A stretch of 64,000 nucleotides of DNA, from NCBI RefSeq assembly GCF_016741875.1, contig NZ_JAERRF010000031.1, positions 1 to 64,000 of the forward strand, written 5' to 3'. The translations under genes were made by a program, and so were the position numbers. A model generated the notes under the pieces. The model did no database searches. It saw only the letters and a list, made by a program, of their open reading frames with translations, and had not been told where the DNA came from. Position 1 is the stretch's first letter; each line of letters opens with the position of its first letter. Origin of the DNA: Streptomyces coffeae (GTDB lineage Bacteria; Actinomycetota; Actinomycetes; Streptomycetales; Streptomycetaceae). Of this stretch, positions 59,636-64,000 are shown piece after piece.

Positions 59636-60718
59636 ATGACGGACACCACGCGCCACAGCCGCGACGACGAGCCCCAGCCCTTCTCCTACGGCGGTACGCC
59701 CGGCCACCCCGCGCCGCCCCCGTATCAGCCCCCGCAGCCGGTGGTCACCCCCTCCGGGGCCACCGTGTGGCCGGGCGGGTCCGGCGGTGCGGGCGGCGGT
59801 GCGGGCACCGCCGCCTTCGCGGACGGGCCGCGGCCCGGTGGCGGCCGCGGCAGGCGCCGCGCATCACGCTCCATGGCGCTGATCGCGGCGGTGGCGGTGG
59901 CCTCCGCGCTGGTCGGCGGCGGGGCGTCGGCCCTGGCCGTCCGGGCCATGGACAAGCCCGCCACCGAGATCTCCACCCCGGTCGTCAACACCGACTCCCG
60001 CAGTGACAGCGGGGTCGCGGCCGTGGCGGCGGCGGTGAGCCCGAGCATCGTCGAGATCAGCGCCTCCTCGGCGAAGGGCAAGTCCACCGGCTCCGGGGTG
60101 GTGCTCACCCGCGACGGTGAGATCATCACCAACAACCATGTGATCTCCGGCGCGGACTCGATCAAGGTGTCCTTCCACGACGGCAGCACCAGAAGCGCGT
60201 CGGTCGTCGGCACCGACAGCGGCAAGGACCTCGCGCTGATCAAGGTGAAGGGCGCGAGCGGACTCAAGCCCGCGACCCTCGGCGACTCCAGCCAGGTCCA
60301 GGTGGGCGACCAGGTGGTGGCCATCGGCTCGCCCGAGGGGCTGACCGGCACCGTCACCAGCGGAATCGTCTCCGCCCTCGACCGCAAGGTCACCGTCTCC
60401 ACGGGCGAGGACCAGGGGCAGGGCGGCGGGCGGTGGCCCTTCGAGTTCGGCGGCGGCCGGTACCACGGCGACGTCGGCTCCTCCACCACGTCCTACAAGG
60501 CCATCCAGACCGATGCCTCGCTCAACCCCGGCAACTCCGGCGGCGCCCTGATCAATATGAAGGGCCAGGTGATCGGCATCAACTCGGCGATGTACTCCTC
60601 GGCTTCGGAGCGCGCCTCCGGCGGCAGCGCGGGCAGCGTCGGCCTCGGCTTCTCGATCCCGGTCAACACCCTCAAGGCCGATCTCGACACCCTGCGCGAC
60701 GGTGGCACCGACTCCTGA
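59636..60718 (+). CDS. Membrane-anchored S1C serine protease (HtrA-like without PDZ)
   Basis: A 360-residue protein. A Pro/Gly-rich cytosolic part (1-75), one helix (SMALIAAVAVASALVGGGAS), then a trypsin-like domain with catalytic TNNHVIS, GKDLALIKV and LNPGNSGGAL. It ends soon after the protease domain; the usual PDZ domain is missing. Expected role: envelope protein quality control. Confidence 0.9.
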   Translation: MTDTTRHSRDDEPQPFSYGGTPGHPAPPPYQPPQPVVTPSGATVWPGGSGGAGGGAGTAAFADGPRPGGGRGRRRASRSMALIAAVAVASALVGGGASALAVRAMDKPATEISTPVVNTDSRSDSGVAAVAAAVSPSIVEISASSAKGKSTGSGVVLTRDGEIITNNHVISGADSIKVSFHDGSTRSASVVGTDSGKDLALIKVKGASGLKPATLGDSSQVQVGDQVVAIGSPEGLTGTVTSGIVSALDRKVTVSTGEDQGQGGGRWPFEFGGGRYHGDVGSSTTSYKAIQTDASLNPGNSGGALINMKGQVIGINSAMYSSASERASGGSAGSVGLGFSIPVNTLKADLDTLRDGGTDS

Positions 60719-60871
60719 CCCGGCGCGTCCGCGGCACGCGGCGTGCGAGGCTGGCAGCGGCGCCCGGCCCCCCGTCCGGCAGGGCGCCCGCCCCCGTCCG
60801 GCACGGCACCCCGCCACCGTCCGGCGCGGAGACGATCAGCGCCCCACCGCCATCTGTGAGGAAACCGGCCC

Positions 60872-61612
60872 ATGAACCCCGCCGACCACGGCGATCAGCC
60901 CGCCCGCATCCTGATCGTCGACGACGAGCCGGCCGTCCGCGAAGCCCTGCGGCGCAGCCTGGTCTTCGAGGGCTATACGACCGAGACCGCCGTCGACGGT
61001 CTGGACGCGCTGGAGAAGGCCGGCAGCTGGAAACCCGAGCTGATCGTGCTCGATGTGCTGATGCCGCGGATGGACGGGCTGACCGCCGCCCGGCGGCTGC
61101 GCGCGACCGGGGTGACCGTACCGGTGCTGATGCTCACCGCCCGGGACACCGTCGGCGACCGGGTCACCGGGCTGGACGCGGGGGCCGACGACTACCTCGT
61201 CAAACCCTTCGAACTCGACGAGCTGCTCGCCCGGATCCGCGCCCTGCTGCGCCGCAGCTCCTACGCGGCCGCCGCGCACGAGGCGGTGGCCGAGGACGAC
61301 GCGCTCACCTTCGGCGATCTGCGGATGGACCTGGCGACCCGCGAGGTGACGCGCGGGACGCGCAGGGTCGAGCTGACCCGGACCGAGTTCACCCTGCTGG
61401 AGATGTTCCTCGCCCATCCCCGCCAGGTGCTCACCCGGGAGCAGATCCTCAAGGCGGTGTGGGGCTTCGACTTCGAGCCCTCGTCCAACTCACTTGATGT
61501 GTACGTCATGTATCTGCGTCGCAAGACCGAGGCGGGCGGTGAATCGCGGCTGGTGCACACCGTCCGTGGGGTGGGCTATGTCCTGCGGCCGGCGGACGGC
61601 GAGCCCTCATGA
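60872..61612 (+). CDS. OmpR-family response regulator
   Basis: A 246-residue regulator: RILIVDDEPAVREAL, phospho-Asp in LIVLDVLMPRMDG, Lys in DDYLVKPFELDELLARI, winged helix LTRTEFTLLEMFLAHPRQVLTREQILKAVWGFDF. It overlaps the kinase gene by four bases. It is probably the regulator of the upstream protease gene. Confidence 0.93.
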   Translation: MNPADHGDQPARILIVDDEPAVREALRRSLVFEGYTTETAVDGLDALEKAGSWKPELIVLDVLMPRMDGLTAARRLRATGVTVPVLMLTARDTVGDRVTGLDAGADDYLVKPFELDELLARIRALLRRSSYAAAAHEAVAEDDALTFGDLRMDLATREVTRGTRRVELTRTEFTLLEMFLAHPRQVLTREQILKAVWGFDFEPSSNSLDVYVMYLRRKTEAGGESRLVHTVRGVGYVLRPADGEPS

Positions 61613-63039
61613 CCGGAGGTGGACCGCTGCGTTCCCGGCTGCCGCTGCGTTCCCGGCTGGCGCTGCTGACCGCGGTGGCGGTGGCGGTCGCGGTGGCGCT
61701 GTCCGCGTTCGCCTGCTGGTTCGTCACCCGGGAGCAGCTGACCAGCGCGCTGGACGACAAGCTTCACGATGTCTCCGGGGTCTATGTCCGCGATCTTGTG
61801 GAGGCGCAGAACAACTGCTCGTCGCAGTCCCAGCCGGGCGCCGGATCCCGCCCCGGCGCCTCCGATGTGCAGCTGGTGCTGCCCGACGGCGACCGGTGCG
61901 TCGCCCGGGGCTCCCGCGCGGTCAGGGTGACCGGGGACGACATCGCCGTGGCCCGGGGGCGGCTGAACAGCGTCACCCACGACAGCAGGGCGGGGGACGG
62001 CACCCGGATGCGGGTGTACACCTTCGTCACCTCCCCGCAGGACGGCATCCCCTCGATGGCCGTCTCCGTCTCCCGCCCCCTGAACGAGGTCACCGAGCCG
62101 CTGAACACCCTCGCCCTGGTGATGCTGGTGGTCGCGGGCGTCGGGGTGCTCGGCGCCGGGGTGGCGGGGCTGTGGATCGCCCGGACCGGGCTGAGACCGG
62201 TGGACCGGCTGGCCGAGGCGGTCGAGCATGTGGCCCGCACCGAGGACCTGGCCGTACGCATCCCCGCCGAGGGCGACGACGAGATCGCCCGGCTGTCCCG
62301 GTCCTTCAACGCCATGGCGGCCGCCCTCGCCTCCTCCCGCGACCGCCAGCAGCAGCTGATCGCGGACGCCGGACATGAGCTGCGCACCCCGCTCACCTCG
62401 CTGCGCACCAATGTGGAGCTGCTGGTGCGCAGTGAGGAGACCGGCCGCGCGCTGCCGGCCGCCGACCGCGACGCGCTGATGGCCAGCGTCAAGGCCCAGG
62501 TGACCGAACTGGCCGCGCTGATCGGCGATCTCCAGGAGCTGGCCCGGCCCGATGTGCTGCCCGGCAGCGAGCCGCTCCAGCTGGTCGCGCTGCACGAGGT
62601 GGCGCTGACCGCCGTGGAGCGGGCCCGGCTGCGCGGGGTGGGGCTGACCGTCGACGCCGCGCTGCACCCCTGGTACGTCCGCGGGGAACCGGCGGCCCTG
62701 GAACGGGCGCTGGTCAATCTGCTCGACAACGCCGTGAAGTTCAGCCCTTCGGGCGGTGTGGTCGATGTGATGCTCACCGGCGGGGAGTTGACCGTACGGG
62801 ACCGGGGGCCGGGCATCGCCGACGATGAACTGCCGCATGTCTTCGAGCGGTTCTGGCGCTCCCCGTCCGCCCGCAGTCTGCCCGGCTCCGGTCTGGGGCT
62901 TTCGATCGTGGCCCGCGCCGTCCAGCAGTCCGGCGGCCAGGTGGGGCTGCGGCCGGCGGAGGGCGGCGGCACCGTCGCCTGGATCCGGCTCCCGGGAGCG
63001 CCCACGGCCCCGCCCGGTGAGGCGGGGCCGGTGCGCTGA
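61609..63039 (+). CDS. Sensor histidine kinase
   Basis: A 476-residue kinase: helix 1 (LALLTAVAVAVAVALSAFACWFV), extracellular sensor (about 45-160), helix 2 (LNTLALVMLVVAGVGVLGAGVAGLWIA), HAMP, HisKA with DAGHELRTPLTSLRTNVELL (His about 257), then N-box NLLDNAVKFS and G-boxes GPGIADDELPHVFERFW and GSGLGLSIV. Cognate of the regulator just upstream. Confidence 0.95.
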   Translation: MTGGGPLRSRLPLRSRLALLTAVAVAVAVALSAFACWFVTREQLTSALDDKLHDVSGVYVRDLVEAQNNCSSQSQPGAGSRPGASDVQLVLPDGDRCVARGSRAVRVTGDDIAVARGRLNSVTHDSRAGDGTRMRVYTFVTSPQDGIPSMAVSVSRPLNEVTEPLNTLALVMLVVAGVGVLGAGVAGLWIARTGLRPVDRLAEAVEHVARTEDLAVRIPAEGDDEIARLSRSFNAMAAALASSRDRQQQLIADAGHELRTPLTSLRTNVELLVRSEETGRALPAADRDALMASVKAQVTELAALIGDLQELARPDVLPGSEPLQLVALHEVALTAVERARLRGVGLTVDAALHPWYVRGEPAALERALVNLLDNAVKFSPSGGVVDVMLTGGELTVRDRGPGIADDELPHVFERFWRSPSARSLPGSGLGLSIVARAVQQSGGQVGLRPAEGGGTVAWIRLPGAPTAPPGEAGPVR

Positions 63040-63076
63040 GAGGTGGTTCGGGCCCTTCCCGCGGAGCGCTCAGCGC

Positions 63077-64000
63077 TCAGCGGGTCTTGCCCAGGTGCAG
63101 TTCGGTGCCGACGAGGTCGGCCACGATGCCGTCCGGGCGCACCCGGATGTGCTGGATGTGGACGCCCTTGGCCTTCTTCGGCATCTGGAAGGAGAGCGAC
63201 AGCTTCTCCGACAGCTCCGGCACCTTCAGCTTGGTCAGCGCGGAGGCCACCGCGGGATCGATCCCCAGCTTCTTGACCAGCTGGGGATGTTCGGCCACCA
63301 GATCGACGAAGTTGACCTTCATCAGCGCCGGGACGAACTTGGGCGACTTGGTGATCTGCTCCACCCGCTCGTTGTCCGGCACCGAGTCCGGCACCGAGCC
63401 CGGTGCCGACGGGCCCGCGGAGTCCGGCTCCAGCCCGAACCGCCGCGCCACCGATCCCACGGTCAGCAGCGCCTTGGCCTTCTCGGCGTCCCGGCTGATC
63501 CGCTCCGCGGTCTTGCGGTGCAGCCGCAGTCCCTCGTGACGGCCGGGCCGGTAGGTGGCGACTCCGGGCATGTCCAGCCGCATCCCGCTGACGCTGGTGG
63601 AGATTCCCCGGTCTCCGTCGCGCCGGATCCGCGCCATGGCGTGCATCGTCACCTGCTGTCCGGCCACCGGAAGTTTGCCGTCGGCGCGCACCGACTCCGG
63701 GCCGGTCGCCCTGAACCGCACCTGGGAGGCGCCCAGTTCGCGGTTCAGGTCCTCGAACGCCAGCAGGACGTCGCCCTTCATCTCGCCTGCCACGGCGCCG
63801 CGGATGGAGCTGGGCACATCGCCGATGAGCCGGATATCCCTGGCCTTCGTGCTCACTTCGGCCAGCGAGACCCGGTCGGCCGCCACATCGGGCACCGTGA
63901 CATCGACCTCATCCAGGTGCTTGTCCCACACCTGGGTGAGGAACGGGAAGCCATGGATCGTCACATTCGGCGCGGTGGCCAGACCCATCTTCTTCTGGAG
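63077..64000 (-). CDS. DUF2993 family protein, 5' end beyond window
   Basis: The reading frame stays open to the right edge (codons Leu-Gln-Lys-Lys before the first in-window Met), so the start and any membrane anchor lie outside. The visible part has PNVTIHGFPFLTQVWDKHLDEVDVTVPDVAAD and a C-terminal VHIQHIRVRPDGIVADLVGTEL. It resembles the DUF2993 gene at 50.1-50.7 kb but is longer, with an added 100-residue segment (about 63350-63550). Confidence 0.82.
   Translation of the reverse strand, partial: LQKKMGLATAPNVTIHGFPFLTQVWDKHLDEVDVTVPDVAADRVSLAEVSTKARDIRLIGDVPSSIRGAVAGEMKGDVLLAFEDLNRELGASQVRFRATGPESVRADGKLPVAGQQVTMHAMARIRRDGDRGISTSVSGMRLDMPGVATYRPGRHEGLRLHRKTAERISRDAEKAKALLTVGSVARRFGLEPDSAGPSAPGSVPDSVPDNERVEQITKSPKFVPALMKVNFVDLVAEHPQLVKKLGIDPAVASALTKLKVPELSEKLSLSFQMPKKAKGVHIQHIRVRPDGIVADLVGTELHLGKTR

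Overview
The window is a high-GC actinobacterial chromosome segment that I assign to Streptomyces. Reasons: strong G/C third-position bias, many GTG starts, GGAGG ribosome sites, and genes diagnostic for the genus (RsiG/AmfC-type anti-sigma factor, GlnR, Nur-type Fur regulator, pstSCAB next to a Pit permease, an SCO6880-like conjugation-type protein). No rRNA, tRNA, CRISPR array, transposase, prophage or relaxase gene was recognised.

Layout. (1) 0.1-9.6 kb: a chromosomal type IV secretion-like locus on the minus strand. It encodes a VirD4/TraG-like protein with a decayed P-loop, a VirB4 ATPase domain, a protein joining VirB3-like membrane segments to a VirB4-N-like region, a VirB6/TrbL-like polytopic protein, a VirB8/TcpC-like bitopic protein and a small VirB2-like membrane protein. 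A DUF397 gene and a divergent SLT+NlpC/P60 wall hydrolase follow. From memory these correspond to S. coelicolor SCO4126-4132, whose first six genes were named cmdABCDEF (differentiation and antibiotic phenotypes). (2) 9.8-14.7 kb: PAP2 phosphatase, berberine-bridge-type oxidase, lipoprotein, small conserved proteins and the copper repressor CsoR with its operator. (3) 14.9-21 kb: phosphate uptake, with a DUF47/Pit pair and pstSCAB behind PHO boxes. (4) 21.4-34.3 kb: NlpC/P60 protein, macrodomain protein, REC-PP2C phosphatase, an XRE regulator with an HBHA-like protein and a perfect palindrome, redox enzymes, a TetR-controlled drug ABC exporter, a SoxR/flavin-reductase pair, an Eis-like acetyltransferase, RsiG and D-aminoacyl-tRNA deacylase. 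(5) 34.4-45.1 kb: an alpha-glucoside-type ABC importer with a GH13 glucosidase and a second binding protein, then a PadR-LolD-FtsX efflux-type operon. (6) 45.3-56.4 kb: folate-binding YgfZ, Nur, nitrobindin-like protein, a rhodanese-type sulfurtransferase behind a cysteine-containing leader peptide, MoaD-like protein and a heterodimeric ABC exporter. (7) 56.5-64 kb: hydrolase, GlnR, a LacI regulator, an S1C protease, a two-component system and a DUF2993 gene that runs off the right edge.

Functional links. Several regulators sit next to visible operators: CsoR, XRE, TetR, SoxR and PhoP (PHO boxes). Phosphate (pst/pit), nitrogen (GlnR), nickel (Nur), copper (CsoR), sulfur (leader peptide plus sulfurtransferase) and c-di-GMP/sporulation (RsiG) control genes lie within one 64-kb core region.

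Most unusual content. The relaxase-less T4SS-like locus with a split VirB4 and a pseudo-ATPase coupling protein; a MalF-type permease with a beta-sandwich-like insertion; a binding protein with Gln in place of the lipobox Cys; a cysteine leader peptide; and a short ORF overlapping the start of glnR.
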